Source: Massilia sp. BJB1822
GTDB taxonomy: Bacteria; Pseudomonadota; Gammaproteobacteria; Burkholderiales; Burkholderiaceae_D
Direction of reading: 5' to 3'
Length of the DNA: 64,000 bases
Assembly: GCF_013369485.1 (NCBI RefSeq)
Contig: NZ_JABWEB010000006.1
Span: forward strand, 124,001 to 188,000
The notes below the pieces were generated by a model. That model was not told the DNA's origin and made no database searches. It saw nothing but the letters and a program-made list of their open reading frames with translations. The translations under genes were made by a program, and so were the position numbers. Positions 17,398 through 26,495 of this stretch are shown here, piece after piece; within the stretch, counting starts at the first letter, position 1; each line of letters opens with the position of its first letter.

Positions 17398-18756
17398 ATG
17401 GCGCTCGCCACCAAATGCCCCCACTGCAACACAGTCTTCCGGGTCGCGCACGACCAGTTGAAACTGCGTGGGGGCATCGTGCGCTGCGGCGCCTGCAATG
17501 AAGTCTTCGACGGCAATGCGGCGCTCGTTGAGCCGCCCATCCGTCCTCCCATTCGCCCCCCTGCCGATCCCCTGCCCGCCGCCGAGCCAGCCGAACAAGC
17601 GCTCGAGCTGCAAGCCGAGCAGGTAGAAAGCGCGCTGGCCGATCCCGAGCCGGAGGCCGACGTGGCCGAACTGCCGCTGGACCAGGAAATCGACCTCGAT
17701 CTCGACCTGAACGTGGATGAGGAACTGCCCGCCGTGGCCGCAACGGCGAGCGCCGCCGACGTGCTGGCGGATGGCCGCCGCGAGCCGGGCTTCGATACGC
17801 CGCAGGAACACCTCGTCGCCGTCGCGCTCGATGAGCTGCACCACTTTGATGCGGACGAAACGCACAGCACGGCCAGCATCAGTGCAGAAGACCCGCGCGA
17901 CGAAGAGGTCGCCGAAGCCACGGACGCGCTCGATGCCGCGCGCAGCGTCATTGCCAGCAGCACGGCGCCCGCCGCCGCCGCCCTGCGCGCCAGCCGCATG
18001 GCACCAGCCATCCGCCTCCCAGTGGAGGACGAGCTGCAGGAAGCGCCTCTTGCCGCGAACCTGGCCGATGCCGCCGCCATCCCGGCCGCCAGCAGCGCCG
18101 GCGACGCGCCAGCCTGGTTCAACGCCGCCAGCGCTGTGGATGCTGACGCAGGCGAGATCGTCGCCGCTGCGGATGCCAAATCCGGCGCGGACGAGAGCGC
18201 AGCCACTGCCGCCAGCGCCGCCGAGACGCATCAGGACGAACCCGATTTCATCAAGCGCGACCGCCGCCGCCAGCAGCTGGGCAAGGCGGCGCGCGTGGTC
18301 ATGGCCTGCGCCCTGCCCCTGCTGCTGGGCGGCCTGCTGCTGCAAGGCCTGACCACCTTCCGCAACAGCCTGGCCGCCAGCGTGCCGGAGCTGAAGCCGG
18401 CCCTGGTCGCGCTGTGCGCCAGCGTCGGCTGCAAGGTCGACTACCCCACCCAGATCGACGCCCTCAGCGTCGAGCAAGGCGAACTGCAGGCCATGACGGA
18501 CAGCACCTTCAGCTATGCGACCGTGCTGCGCAACCAATCGCGCACGGCCCAGGCCTGGCCGCACCTGGAACTGATCCTCAACGACAGCGCCGACAAGCCG
18601 CTGCTGCGCCGCGTCTTCGCGCCGCGCGAGTACCTGGCCACGCCGGCCGAGGTCGACAAAGGCTTCACGCCGCGCAGCGAGCAAACCGTTAAACTGTACT
18701 TCGAACTCCGCCAGCTCAAAGCATCGGGCTATCACATCGCAATTTTCTACCCATAA
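17398..18756 (+). CDS. Zinc-ribbon and DUF3426 membrane protein
   Basis: 452 residues. The N-terminus is an MJ0042-type zinc ribbon, C-P-H-C-N-T-x-F then V-R-C-G-A-C-N-E-V-F. Residues 40 to about 290 are a low-complexity Ala/Glu/Asp-rich linker. A single membrane span near residues 300-322 is followed by the DUF3426 domain, with A-L-C-A-S-V-G-C-K-V and a W-P-x-L-E-L-I-L-N-D segment. The topology is therefore cytoplasmic zinc ribbon and outer-face DUF3426. Function unknown. The place between prmA and the PfkB gene is, as I recall, conserved in Burkholderiales. Confidence 0.9.
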   Translation: MALATKCPHCNTVFRVAHDQLKLRGGIVRCGACNEVFDGNAALVEPPIRPPIRPPADPLPAAEPAEQALELQAEQVESALADPEPEADVAELPLDQEIDLDLDLNVDEELPAVAATASAADVLADGRREPGFDTPQEHLVAVALDELHHFDADETHSTASISAEDPRDEEVAEATDALDAARSVIASSTAPAAAALRASRMAPAIRLPVEDELQEAPLAANLADAAAIPAASSAGDAPAWFNAASAVDADAGEIVAAADAKSGADESAATAASAAETHQDEPDFIKRDRRRQQLGKAARVVMACALPLLLGGLLLQGLTTFRNSLAASVPELKPALVALCASVGCKVDYPTQIDALSVEQGELQAMTDSTFSYATVLRNQSRTAQAWPHLELILNDSADKPLLRRVFAPREYLATPAEVDKGFTPRSEQTVKLYFELRQLKASGYHIAIFYP

Positions 18757-18764
18757 AATCTATC

Positions 18765-19706
18765 ATGAAGAATAAGACCTCCCTGATTTGCGGTTCGCTT
18801 GCGATCGACATCATCATGCAATACGAAGGCCGCTTCGGCGACACCCTGCTGGCCGACCAGCTGCACAAGGTCAACGTCTCTTTCCTGGTGCCGACCATGC
18901 GCACCGAGTTCGGCGGCTGCTCCGGCAATATCGCCTACAACCTCAAGCTGCTGGGCGGCGAGCCGCGCATCGTCGGCGTCATGGGCCAGGATTGCGCGCC
19001 CTATCTGGAGCGCCTGCAACAGCTCGGCATCTCGACCGAGAACATCCTGATCAAGAAGGACGCTTACAACGCCCAGTGCTTCGTCACGGCCGACTCGGAC
19101 AATAACCAGATCAACGCCTTCCACCCGGGCGCCATGTCCTTCGCCCACGAAAACGAGATCGCCAAGGCCGGCCCGGCCGCCATCGCCATCATCTCGCCCG
19201 ACGGCCACCTGGGCATGCTCAAGCACGCCGACGACCTGTCCAAGCTGAACATCCCCTTCATCTTCGACCCGGGCCAGCAGATGCCGATGTTCACGCCCGA
19301 GCAGCTGATCGACTTCATCAACAAAGCCAGTTACGTCACCTGCAACGATTACGAAATCGAGCTGCTGATGGACCGCACCGGCCTGACCCTGCCCGAGATC
19401 GCCAGCCGCCTGCAGGCGCTGATCGTCACGCGCGGCGAAAAAGGTTCCGAGATCTACACCGACGGCAAGCGCATCGACATTCCCGCCGTCGCGGTCGAAG
19501 AAGCGCTCGACCCAACCGGCTGTGGCGACGCCTACCGCGCCGGCCTGCTGTATGGCCTGACCAACGAGCTCGGCTGGGAAACCACGGGCCGTCTGGCCAG
19601 CCTGCTGGGCGCCATCAAGATCGCCCACAAAGGCGCGCAAAACCACGTGCTGAGCAAAGAGCAGATCGCCGACCGCTTCGAAGCCGCCTTCGGCTACCGC
19701 TTCTAA
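18765..19706 (+). CDS. PfkB-family sugar/nucleoside kinase
   Basis: 313-residue ribokinase-fold kinase. The N-terminus is I-C-G-S-L-A-I-D; the substrate loop F-G-G-C-S-G-N-I-A-Y-N-L and the PfkB signature D-P-T-G-C-G-D-A-Y-R-A-G, with the catalytic Asp, are intact. The R-T-E-F-G-G-C and H-P-G-A-M segments fit the bacterial adenosine kinase-like branch, but substrate cannot be assigned with confidence. It starts 8 bases after the DUF3426 stop and is the last gene of the plus-strand series. Confidence 0.9.
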   Translation: MKNKTSLICGSLAIDIIMQYEGRFGDTLLADQLHKVNVSFLVPTMRTEFGGCSGNIAYNLKLLGGEPRIVGVMGQDCAPYLERLQQLGISTENILIKKDAYNAQCFVTADSDNNQINAFHPGAMSFAHENEIAKAGPAAIAIISPDGHLGMLKHADDLSKLNIPFIFDPGQQMPMFTPEQLIDFINKASYVTCNDYEIELLMDRTGLTLPEIASRLQALIVTRGEKGSEIYTDGKRIDIPAVAVEEALDPTGCGDAYRAGLLYGLTNELGWETTGRLASLLGAIKIAHKGAQNHVLSKEQIADRFEAAFGYRF

Positions 19707-19722
19707 GCCTACAGCTGACCTC

Positions 19723-19756
19723 GTGTCCACCTTGGGGTCAGACCCCAATCGGACAC
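19723..19756. repeat. Palindromic repeat, copy 4
   Basis: Same sequence type as copy 1 (arms GTGTCC / GGACAC, inner stem TTGGGGTC-A-GACCCCAA), 16 bases after the PfkB stop. CCATAG lies exactly 8 bases downstream (19765-19770), as in copy 1. Confidence 0.9.
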
Positions 19757-19783
19757 GGGCTGAACCATAGACGCAGCCATACC

Positions 19784-19808
19784 AGGCCGGGAACTTCCCG
19801 GCCTTTTT
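19784..19808 (+). terminator. Intrinsic terminator after the PfkB gene
   Basis: Perfect 10-bp stem AGGCCGGGAA / TTCCCGGCCT with a one-base nominal loop, ending in a run of T. It lies between repeat copies 4 and 5. Confidence 0.85.
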
Positions 19809-19838
19809 CATTACTGCAAGGATTGGACTGTTGAGGCC

Positions 19839-19872
19839 GTGTCCGATTGGGGTCTGACCCCAGGGTGGACAC
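19839..19872. repeat. Palindromic repeat, copy 5
   Basis: Arms GTGTCC / GGACAC with inner stem TGGGGTC-T-GACCCCA, here in the opposite sense to copy 4 (GATT side first). It lies 21 bases beyond the yggT stop, between two convergent genes. Confidence 0.88.
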
Positions 19873-19892
19873 GGACGCGACGGTGGGCGGGC

Positions 19893-20423
19893 TTAGCGGC
19901 CGCCGAAGAGCATGCCGAGCACGAGCTGGGCGATTTGCAGCAGGATCAGGGCGACCAGCAGCGACAGGTCTAGGCCGCCAACCAGGGGCACGACGCGGCG
20001 GAGGGGCCGCAGCAGCGGTTCGTTCAGCGCGCGGATGAAGGGGGCGGTGGGCGCGTGCGGATTGATCCAGCTGAAGATCGCTTCGATCACCAGCAGCGCC
20101 ATGAAACCATACAGTATCCAGTTCAGGAAACGGTGCAGGGCCATCAGCAGCACGGTTTCCGGCGGCAGGCCGGCCACAAACAGCACGGAGCTAGCCAGCA
20201 GGACAATCAGGAATGCGCCCAGCAGGCTGGCCCAGTCATAGCCGCCCACGCCGGGGACTACCCGGCGCAGGGGACGCACCAGCCAGTCGGATAATTGGAA
20301 AGTGAATTGGGCCACCGAGGATGGCGGACGGACGCGGATCGCTTGCATCCAGAAGCGCAGCAACAGAACACCAGCCAGCACACTGGCGGCGGTGTCGACA
20401 ATCAACATAACAATACTAAGCAC
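19893..20423 (-). CDS. YggT-family membrane protein
   Basis: 176 residues made of two YggT units. Each unit has a hydrophobic span followed by a P-L-R-R-V-V-P amphipathic motif (W-L-V-R-P-L-R-R-V-V-P-G-V-G-G and L-L-R-P-L-R-R-V-V-P-L-V-G-G). About four membrane spans. YggT proteins have been linked to osmotic or cation stress and to membrane-protein topology, but the exact role is unsettled. The gene stands alone between the histone-like gene's terminator and repeat copy 5. Confidence 0.92.
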   Translation of the reverse strand: MLSIVMLIVDTAASVLAGVLLLRFWMQAIRVRPPSSVAQFTFQLSDWLVRPLRRVVPGVGGYDWASLLGAFLIVLLASSVLFVAGLPPETVLLMALHRFLNWILYGFMALLVIEAIFSWINPHAPTAPFIRALNEPLLRPLRRVVPLVGGLDLSLLVALILLQIAQLVLGMLFGGR

Positions 20424-20435
20424 GTGGACCCTCCA

Positions 20436-20472
20436 TAAAAAAGCCGCTGTGTGATTGTCTCACACAGCGGCT
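20436..20472 (-). terminator. Terminator of the histone H1-like gene
   Basis: Perfect 13-bp stem AGCCGCTGTGTGA / TCACACAGCGGCT with a 5-base loop. On the minus strand it is followed by a run of T (20436-20441 read as A on the plus strand). Confidence 0.88.
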
Positions 20473-20501
20473 GTCGCCTCATCCGGGCCTAAGCGCTTTG
20501 C

Positions 20502-21530
20502 TTAGGAAGGACGGGTGCTGGTTGGGAAAGGCCATGCGGCAGCTGGGGCCAGCACGGTTTTCGCGGTTGGAGCAGCAGCAGCGGCGGCCGGTTTGGCAGC
20601 AGCTTCTTTCTTAGGAGCGGCGGCTTTCTTCGGTGCGGCTTTTTTCACGGCTGGCTTGGCAGCTGGTTTCGCGGCTACTGGAGCAGCTGGTTTGGCGGCT
20701 GGTTTAGCGGCCGGCTTTGCAGCTGGCTTGGCGGCTGGTTTAGCAGCGACTTTTTTGGCAGCTGGTTTAGCGGCTGGCTTGGCAGCAGCTTTAGGAGCAG
20801 CGGCTTTCTTGGCGGCTGGTTTAGCAGCTGGTTTAGCGGCAGCTTTCGGAGCAGCTTTAGGCGCAGCAGCTTTCTTGGCGGCTGGCTTGGCGGCGGCTTT
20901 CTTCGCTGCTGGTTTCGCGGCGGCTTTCGCTACGGTTTTCTTGGCAGCTGGTTTGGCAGCGGCTTTTTTAGCGGCCGGTTTAGCAGCGGCTTTCTTGGCT
21001 GCTGGCTTGGCTGCGGTTTTCGCTACGGCTTTTTTCGCTGCTGGCTTGGCTGCGGCTTTCTTGGCCACTGGCTTCGCTGCGACTTTTTTCGCTGCTGGTT
21101 TAGCTGCGGTTTTCGCTACGGCTTTTTTCGCTGCTGGCTTGGCGGCCGCTTTTTTGGCGACTGGCTTCGCTGCGGCTTTCTTCGCTACTGGCTTGGCTGC
21201 TGCCTTGACAGTGGTTTTCTTCGCTGCTGGCTTGGCAGCGGCTTTCTTGGCCACTGGCTTCGCTGCGGCTTTCTTCGCTACTGGTTTAGCAGCGGCTTTT
21301 TTCACTGCTGGCTTAGCGGCGGCTTTCGCTGCTGGTTTAGCGGCGACGGCTTTTTTCACTGCTGGCTTGGCAGCGGCTTTAGCGACGGTTTTCTTGGCTG
21401 CAGGTTTAGCGGCAGCTTTTTTAGCAGCTGGTTTAGCAGCAGCGGTTTTGGTAGCTGCTTTTTTAGCGGCAGGAGCGGCCTTTGCGGCGGCTGGTTTCTT
21501 TGCTTCGGTTTTTTTAGCGGCTGTTGCCAT
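20502..21530 (-). CDS. Histone H1-like Lys/Ala/Pro-repeat DNA-binding protein
   Basis: 342 residues, almost wholly tandem A-A-K-P-A/V-A-K-K type units with short A-P-K-A-A or T-V-K-A-A variations. This is the AlgP/HctB-like class of bacterial proteins that resemble eukaryotic histone H1 tails and bind DNA non-specifically. The C-terminus is not repetitive (P-A-A-A-W-P-F-P-T-S-T-R-P-S), a tail I recall from other Burkholderiales members. AAGGAG lies 8 bases before the ATG. The DNA is itself highly repetitive, so copy number may vary between strains. The long opposite-strand open frame here is only the mirror of these repeats. Confidence 0.9.
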   Translation of the reverse strand: MATAAKKTEAKKPAAAKAAPAAKKAATKTAAAKPAAKKAAAKPAAKKTVAKAAAKPAVKKAVAAKPAAKAAAKPAVKKAAAKPVAKKAAAKPVAKKAAAKPAAKKTTVKAAAKPVAKKAAAKPVAKKAAAKPAAKKAVAKTAAKPAAKKVAAKPVAKKAAAKPAAKKAVAKTAAKPAAKKAAAKPAAKKAAAKPAAKKTVAKAAAKPAAKKAAAKPAAKKAAAPKAAPKAAAKPAAKPAAKKAAAPKAAAKPAAKPAAKKVAAKPAAKPAAKPAAKPAAKPAAPVAAKPAAKPAVKKAAPKKAAAPKKEAAAKPAAAAAAPTAKTVLAPAAAWPFPTSTRPS

Positions 21531-21614
21531 TTTTTTTCTCCTTCATCTGAGATGAGAACTTATACGCACAAGATGTAAAACCCGCCCCTCCTCCCCAATG
21601 GAAGATAGGCGAAT

Positions 21615-21657
21615 TATTCATCGGCGCAAACAACCTCGGGGTTTGCGCTAATGAATA
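21615..21657. promoter_or_regulatory. Long inverted repeat upstream of the histone-like gene
   Basis: Left arm TATTCAT-cg-GCGCAAAC and right arm GTTTGCGC-ta-ATGAATA, paired except for two central bases, around a 9-base loop. It lies about 85 bases before the histone-like start codon on the minus strand. No T run follows either side, so it looks more like an operator or RNA leader hairpin than a terminator. Role inferred only. Confidence 0.5.
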
Positions 21658-22167
21658 CGGCACCAGCTGAACTGCTGCAACTCCTCACGTTTGCAGCGCT
21701 TCAGCCATCGACTCTGCCGCCGCACCACAGGGTGCTTTCGGCGGCAGCTTCAAAATCTTGTTACGGCACGTTCCGGTTCGAGGGCGTATGCTCAGCTCCA
21801 TTCGATCCCGCGCCGCAGCCACATCACGTCATCAAGTTCAAAGAAAAAACCGCCCCGCCTGATCGGATTCAGGCAAGACGGCTTTCCGATAACGGTGTGG
21901 TCTTGTGCATATCTGTGCGAATTTGTATCCCGTTTTTTTCGTCGATCTTTGCGCTTACAACACACTCAAAAAAGAGCGCTTGCAAATTCAAGTATTTTCA
22001 AGTTCGTAAAGTACACGAAAACCTTGTCGATGCGCAACCGGAACAATTGATTTTCACCTTCTTTTTTTCATTGAGTTGAGCGCGTCAACGCACATTCAAA
22101 CGCTGAAGAAGGCCCGCCGATGCTGCTTGCACGCCCTCCTCGCTCACCTCATCGCACATATGCGCTT

Positions 22168-22203
22168 CGCATAACGCCTTTACCTAAAGGCGTTATGCGT
22201 TTT
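22168..22203 (+). terminator. Orphan hairpin, possible terminator of an RNA
   Basis: Perfect 15-bp stem CGCATAACGCCTTTA / TAAAGGCGTTATGCG with a CC loop, followed by TTTT on the plus strand. No coding gene ends here on that strand, so it may end a small RNA made from 21.9-22.2 kb; no promoter is clear. Confidence 0.45.
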
Positions 22204-22336
22204 CAAAAAATCCGGAAGAAGAACTTGCGCGCGCGCGCCGCGCCGCTGCGCCGGCATTTTTGTCGTCGCGATTAAACGACAAGAAAAAAAACGCCCGCGC
22301 ATCATCTCGACGCGACTTGGCGTAAAAAGCGCGCAT

Positions 22337-22365
22337 AAAAAAAGCCCGGCATGTGCCGGGCTTTT
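22337..22365 (-). terminator. Terminator of nrdB
   Basis: Perfect 12-bp stem AAAAGCCCGGCA / TGCCGGGCTTTT with a TG nominal loop and a T run on the minus strand, 26 bases past the nrdB stop. Confidence 0.88.
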
Positions 22366-22390
22366 GGGGAGAAGCGAAAAACGGAAAGGG

Positions 22391-23494
22391 TCAGTCCCAG
22401 TTCAATGCGCCGCCGGTCTGGTACTCGGTGACGCGGGTCTCGAAGAAGTTGCGCTCCTTCTTCAGGTCGATCATCTCGCTCATCCACGGGAATGGATTTT
22501 CATCCTGGTCGAACAGCTGCTCCAGACCAATCTGCACTGCGCGGCGGTTGGCGATGAAGCGCAGGTAGCCTTTGAACATGGTCGCGTTCAGACCCAGCAC
22601 GCCGCGCGGCATGGTGTCTTCGGCGTAAGCGTATTCCAGGTCCACGGCGTGCAGGAACAGCGCCTTGATCTCGTCGCGGAAGGCCGGGGTCCACAGTTGC
22701 GGGTTTTCCAGCTTGATGGTGTTGATCAGGTCAATGCCGAAGTTGCAGTGCATGGACTCGTCGCGCAGGATGTACTGGTATTGCTCGGCGGCGCCCATCA
22801 TCTTGTTCTGGCGGCCCAGCGCCAGGATCTGGGTGAAGCCGACGTAGAAGAACAGACCTTCCATCAGGCAGGCGAAGACGATCAGGGACTTCAGCAGCTT
22901 CTGGTCGTTTTCGATGGTGCCGGTGACGAAAGCCGGGTCGGTCAGGGTGTTGATGAAGGGGATCAGGAACTCATCCTTGTCGCGGATGGACTTGATCTCG
23001 TTGTAGGCGTTGAAGATTTCGCGCTCGTCCAGGCCCAGGGATTCCACGATGTACTGGTAGGCGTGGGTGTGGATCGCTTCTTCGAAGGCTTGGCGCAGCA
23101 GGTACTGGCGGCACTCCGGCGCCGTGATGTGGCGGTAGGTGCCCAGCACGATGTTGTTGGCGGCCAGGGAGTCGGCGGTGACGAAGAAGCCCAGATTGCG
23201 CTTCACCAGGCGGCGCTCGTCTTCGGACAGGCCGTTCGGGTTCTTCCACAGCTCGATGTCGCGCTGCATATTCACTTCCTGCGGCATCCAGTGGTTGGCG
23301 CAGCCGGCCAGGTACTTGTCCCAGGCCCATTTGTACTTGAAGGGCACCAGCTGGTTGACGTCGGTCTTGCCGTTGATGATGCGCTTGTCGTCGGCGTTCA
23401 CGCGCAGGGCGATCTGCTCGGCCGTGCCTTCGCTGGCTTCGGCATTCACTTGGTTCTGCGCCACCGGCGCGGCTTCTTCATCCCAGGACAACAT
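22391..23494 (-). CDS. nrdB: Class Ia ribonucleotide reductase, beta subunit
   Basis: Radical-bearing small subunit that, with NrdA, makes deoxynucleotides aerobically; 367 residues. The diiron/tyrosyl radical site is visible in [10 protein letters not shown]139 and H142 are ligands and Y146 is the radical Tyr by spacing. Further ligands lie in F-V-T-A-D-S-L-A and R-D-E-S-M-H-C-N-F. The ATG at 23494 has AAGGAAAG upstream; a start at 23536 would add 14 unrelated residues. It follows nrdA by 88 bases on the same strand. Confidence 0.96.
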   Translation of the reverse strand: MLSWDEEAAPVAQNQVNAEASEGTAEQIALRVNADDKRIINGKTDVNQLVPFKYKWAWDKYLAGCANHWMPQEVNMQRDIELWKNPNGLSEDERRLVKRNLGFFVTADSLAANNIVLGTYRHITAPECRQYLLRQAFEEAIHTHAYQYIVESLGLDEREIFNAYNEIKSIRDKDEFLIPFINTLTDPAFVTGTIENDQKLLKSLIVFACLMEGLFFYVGFTQILALGRQNKMMGAAEQYQYILRDESMHCNFGIDLINTIKLENPQLWTPAFRDEIKALFLHAVDLEYAYAEDTMPRGVLGLNATMFKGYLRFIANRRAVQIGLEQLFDQDENPFPWMSEMIDLKKERNFFETRVTEYQTGGALNWD

Positions 23495-23582
23495 GGTTTC
23501 TTTCCTTATCAATCTGTAAAAGAATCGGCCGGGCAAACCCGGCGCGATTCTGACTATGCTCTATAGATGGCTACTCAACAGC

Positions 23583-26495
23583 TTATTGGCAAGCTTCGCA
23601 TTCCTCGAAGCCGTCGTCGCCCGGACGCAGGTAGCAGGCGGCGCCTTCCGCCACTTCCGGGGTGGTTGCGCTGGCAGCGGCGGCTGGCGCGGCGCTGACC
23701 GCAGCTGGACTCACCGCCACGGCGTTCAGGGCGCCGGTCTTGGTGGTGGACTTCTCCATATGCGAGGCAGCGATGGTACGCAGGTAGTAGGTGGTTTTCA
23801 GGCCGCGCAGCCAGGCCAGTTTGTAGGTCTCGTCCAGTTTCTTGCCGGAAGCACCAGCCATGTAGATGTTCAGCGACTGGGCCTGGTCGATCCACTTCTG
23901 GCGGCGCGAGGCGGCTTCCACCAGCCAGGTCGGCGACACTTCGAAGGCGGTTGCATAAATATCACGCAGGTCTTGCGGCACGCGGTCGATCTTGCTCAGC
24001 GAGCCGTCGAAGTATTTCAGGTCGGCGATCATGACCTCGTCCCACAGGCCGCGCGCTTTCAGGTCGCGCACCAGGTAGGCGTTGATCTCGGTGAACTCGC
24101 CCGACAGGTTGGACTTCACGTACAGGTTCTGGAAGGTCGGTTCGATGCAGGCCGACACGCCGATGATGTTCGAAATGGTCGCGGTCGGAGCGATCGCCAC
24201 GCAGTTCGAGTTGCGCATGCCAAATTTGGCGATGCGTTCGCGCACCGGTGCCCAGTCCATCGAGGACGACAGATCCTGTTCCAGGTAGCCGCCGCGCTCT
24301 TCGGCCAGCAGCTTGACCGAATCCTGCGGCAGGATGCCGCGGTCCCAGAGCGAGCCTTTGTAGGACGCGTACTGGCCGCGTTCCTCGGCCAGCTCGGTGG
24401 AGGCCAGGTAGGCGTAGTAGCACACCGCTTCCATCGAGGTGTCGGCGAAGGCCACCGCCTCGTTCGAGGAGTAAGGCACGCGCATCATGTGCAGGCAGTC
24501 CTGAAAGCCCATCACGCCCATGCCGACCGGACGGTGGCGCATATTGGCGTTGCGTGCTTTCTCGACGGCGTAATAGTTAATGTCAATCACGTTATCCAGC
24601 ATGCGCATGGCGGTGCGGACGGTTTTCTGCAGCTTGACGTGATCCAGCTTGCCCTCTTTCATATGGGCCGGCAGGTTGACCGAACCCAGATTGCAGACGG
24701 CGATTTCGTCGGGACCGGTATTCAGGGTGATCTCGGTGCACAGGTTCGAGCTGTGGACCACGCCCACGTGCTGCTGCGGCGAACGGATATTGCACGGATC
24801 CTTGAAGGTGATCCATGGGTGGCCGGTTTCGAACAGCATGGACAGCATCTTGCGCCACAGGTCGAGCGCTTCGATCTTCTTGGAGACGCGGATTTCGCCG
24901 GCCGCCGCCTTGGCTTCGTAGCCCAGGTAGGCTTGCTCGAAGGCCTTGCCCACCTTGTCGTGCAGGTCAGGCGTGTCGGATGGCGAGAACAGGGTCCAGC
25001 TGCCTTTTTCCATCACGCGCTTCATGAACAGGTCGGGAATCCAGTTCGCGGTGTTCATGTCGTGGGTGCGGCGGCGGTCGTCGCCGGTGTTCTTGCGCAG
25101 GTCGAGGAATTCCTCGATGTCCATGTGCCAGGTTTCCAGGTAGGCGCAGACCGCGCCCTTGCGCTTGCCGCCCTGGTTCACCGCCACGGCGGTGTCGTTG
25201 ACCACTTTCAGGAACGGCACCACGCCCTGCGATTTGCCGTTGGTGCCCTTGATGTGGGCGCCCAGGGCGCGCACCGGGGTCCAGTCGTTGCCCAGGCCGC
25301 CAGCGAACTTGGCCAGCAGCGCGTTTTCCTTGATGGCGTCGTAGATGCCTTCCAGATCGTCCGACACGGTGGTCAGGTAGCAGGAAGACAGTTGCGAACG
25401 CTGGGTGCCCGAGTTGAACAGGGTCGGGGTCGAGGACATGAAGTCGAAGCTCGACAGCAGGTGGTAGAACTCGATGGCGCGCGCTTCGCGCTCAGTCTCG
25501 TTCAGGGCCAGGCCCATGGCGACGCGCATATAGAAGGCCTGCGGCATTTCGATACGCACATCGCGCACGTGCAGGAAGTAGCGGTCGTACAGGGTTTGCA
25601 GGCCGATGTAACCGAACTGCAGATCGCGGTCAGCCACCAGGGCCTTGGCCAGCTTGGCCAGGTCGAACTCGGCCAGCTTGGCGTCCAGCAGCTCGGCTTC
25701 GATGCCCTTGGCGATGTATTTCGGGAAGTACTCGATGTATTCTGCAGCGGCTTTCGCTTGCGGCACTTCCTTGCCGAACACCTCTTTACGGATGGTGTGC
25801 AGCAGGATGCGCGCGGTCACTTGCGAGTAGGCCGGGTCTTTTTCCATCAGGGCGCGGGCGGCCAGGATGGCCGATTTGTGCAGCTCTTCGACCGGCACGC
25901 CGTCGTACAGGTTCTTCACGGTTTCGGCCAGGATGGCGTCGGCATCGACGTGCTTTTCCAGGCCGGAGCAGGCGGCGTTGATCAGGTCACGCACTTCCTG
26001 CATGTTCAGCGGACGGCGCGCGCCGTTTTCGGTGACGTGCAGCTGCGGCTCGGCGATGGTGGAGGCGCCTTGCGCTTCCTTCTTCAGGCGACGTTCTTCC
26101 ATATGCTTGGCGCGGTACAGCACGTAGGCGCGCGCCACATCGTGTTCGCCGGAGCGCATCAGGGCCAGTTCCACCTGGTCTTGCACGTCTTCGATATGGA
26201 AGGTGCCGCCGGATGGCTGGCGGCGCACCAGGGCATTCACCACGCTGCTGGTCAGCTCTTCCACCAGTTCACGCACGCGGGCGGAAACGGCGCTCTGGCT
26301 GCCGTCCACGGCCAGGAAGGCCTTGGTCATCGCGACCGCGATTTTGGAGGGCTCGAACGCAACCACCGCGCCATTACGGCGGATGATGCGGTAGTCGCCC
26401 AGCGTGCCGGCCGCAGTGGCCAGGCCGCCGGCAGCGCCGGCCGAAGCCGGTACTTGCGGCGCTGGATTGATGGTGATGTCCTGAGTAGATTGCAT
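23583..26495 (-). CDS. nrdA: Class Ia ribonucleotide reductase, alpha subunit
   Basis: Catalytic subunit, 970 residues, longer than E. coli NrdA mainly at the N-terminus. Residues about 30-130 form an ATP-cone (I-I-R-R-N-G-A-V-V-A-F-E-P-S-K-I), the allosteric on/off switch. The catalytic core has N-T-G-P-D-E-I-A-V-C-N-L-G-S-V-N-L-P with an active-site Cys, and the C-terminal redox pair is C966/C969 in E-C-E-A-C-Q. GGGAG precedes the ATG. Paired NrdR boxes lie upstream, so NrdR control is expected. Confidence 0.97.
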   Translation of the reverse strand: MQSTQDITINPAPQVPASAGAAGGLATAAGTLGDYRIIRRNGAVVAFEPSKIAVAMTKAFLAVDGSQSAVSARVRELVEELTSSVVNALVRRQPSGGTFHIEDVQDQVELALMRSGEHDVARAYVLYRAKHMEERRLKKEAQGASTIAEPQLHVTENGARRPLNMQEVRDLINAACSGLEKHVDADAILAETVKNLYDGVPVEELHKSAILAARALMEKDPAYSQVTARILLHTIRKEVFGKEVPQAKAAAEYIEYFPKYIAKGIEAELLDAKLAEFDLAKLAKALVADRDLQFGYIGLQTLYDRYFLHVRDVRIEMPQAFYMRVAMGLALNETEREARAIEFYHLLSSFDFMSSTPTLFNSGTQRSQLSSCYLTTVSDDLEGIYDAIKENALLAKFAGGLGNDWTPVRALGAHIKGTNGKSQGVVPFLKVVNDTAVAVNQGGKRKGAVCAYLETWHMDIEEFLDLRKNTGDDRRRTHDMNTANWIPDLFMKRVMEKGSWTLFSPSDTPDLHDKVGKAFEQAYLGYEAKAAAGEIRVSKKIEALDLWRKMLSMLFETGHPWITFKDPCNIRSPQQHVGVVHSSNLCTEITLNTGPDEIAVCNLGSVNLPAHMKEGKLDHVKLQKTVRTAMRMLDNVIDINYYAVEKARNANMRHRPVGMGVMGFQDCLHMMRVPYSSNEAVAFADTSMEAVCYYAYLASTELAEERGQYASYKGSLWDRGILPQDSVKLLAEERGGYLEQDLSSSMDWAPVRERIAKFGMRNSNCVAIAPTATISNIIGVSACIEPTFQNLYVKSNLSGEFTEINAYLVRDLKARGLWDEVMIADLKYFDGSLSKIDRVPQDLRDIYATAFEVSPTWLVEAASRRQKWIDQAQSLNIYMAGASGKKLDETYKLAWLRGLKTTYYLRTIAASHMEKSTTKTGALNAVAVSPAAVSAAPAAAASATTPEVAEGAACYLRPGDDGFEECEACQ

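Larger units (their letters stand above)
21531..22390. other. 860-base intergenic region with two hairpins
   Basis: Holds the leader of the histone H1-like gene, an inverted repeat at 21615-21657, a perfect hairpin at 22168-22199 and the nrdB terminator at 22337-22365. It is more A+T-rich than its surroundings. The plus-strand open frame at 21651-22079 lacks a ribosome site and normal codon use, so I do not call a gene. I see no tRNA. Confidence 0.7.

Noticed and set aside
16402..18735. 777-codon minus-strand open frame opposite prmA and the DUF3426 gene
   Set aside because: Antisense shadow; product has shadow-type amino acid bias.
20502..21530. Possible CRISPR or tandem satellite because of dense short repeats
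   Set aside because: Repeats are in frame, vary in length and encode a protein with a non-repetitive end; no unique spacers.
20515..21555. Ala/Gly/Phe-rich plus-strand frame opposite the histone-like gene
   Set aside because: Direct mirror of the Lys-Ala-Pro codon repeats; cannot be told from an artefact of repetition.
21770..21800. GGTTCGAG resembling a tRNA T-loop
   Set aside because: No flanking stem, anticodon arm or acceptor arm could be built around it.
21651..22079. Plus-strand open frame of 142 codons in the intergenic region
   Set aside because: No ribosome site, begins inside the inverted repeat, low-GC codon use unlike neighbours, no similarity I recognise.
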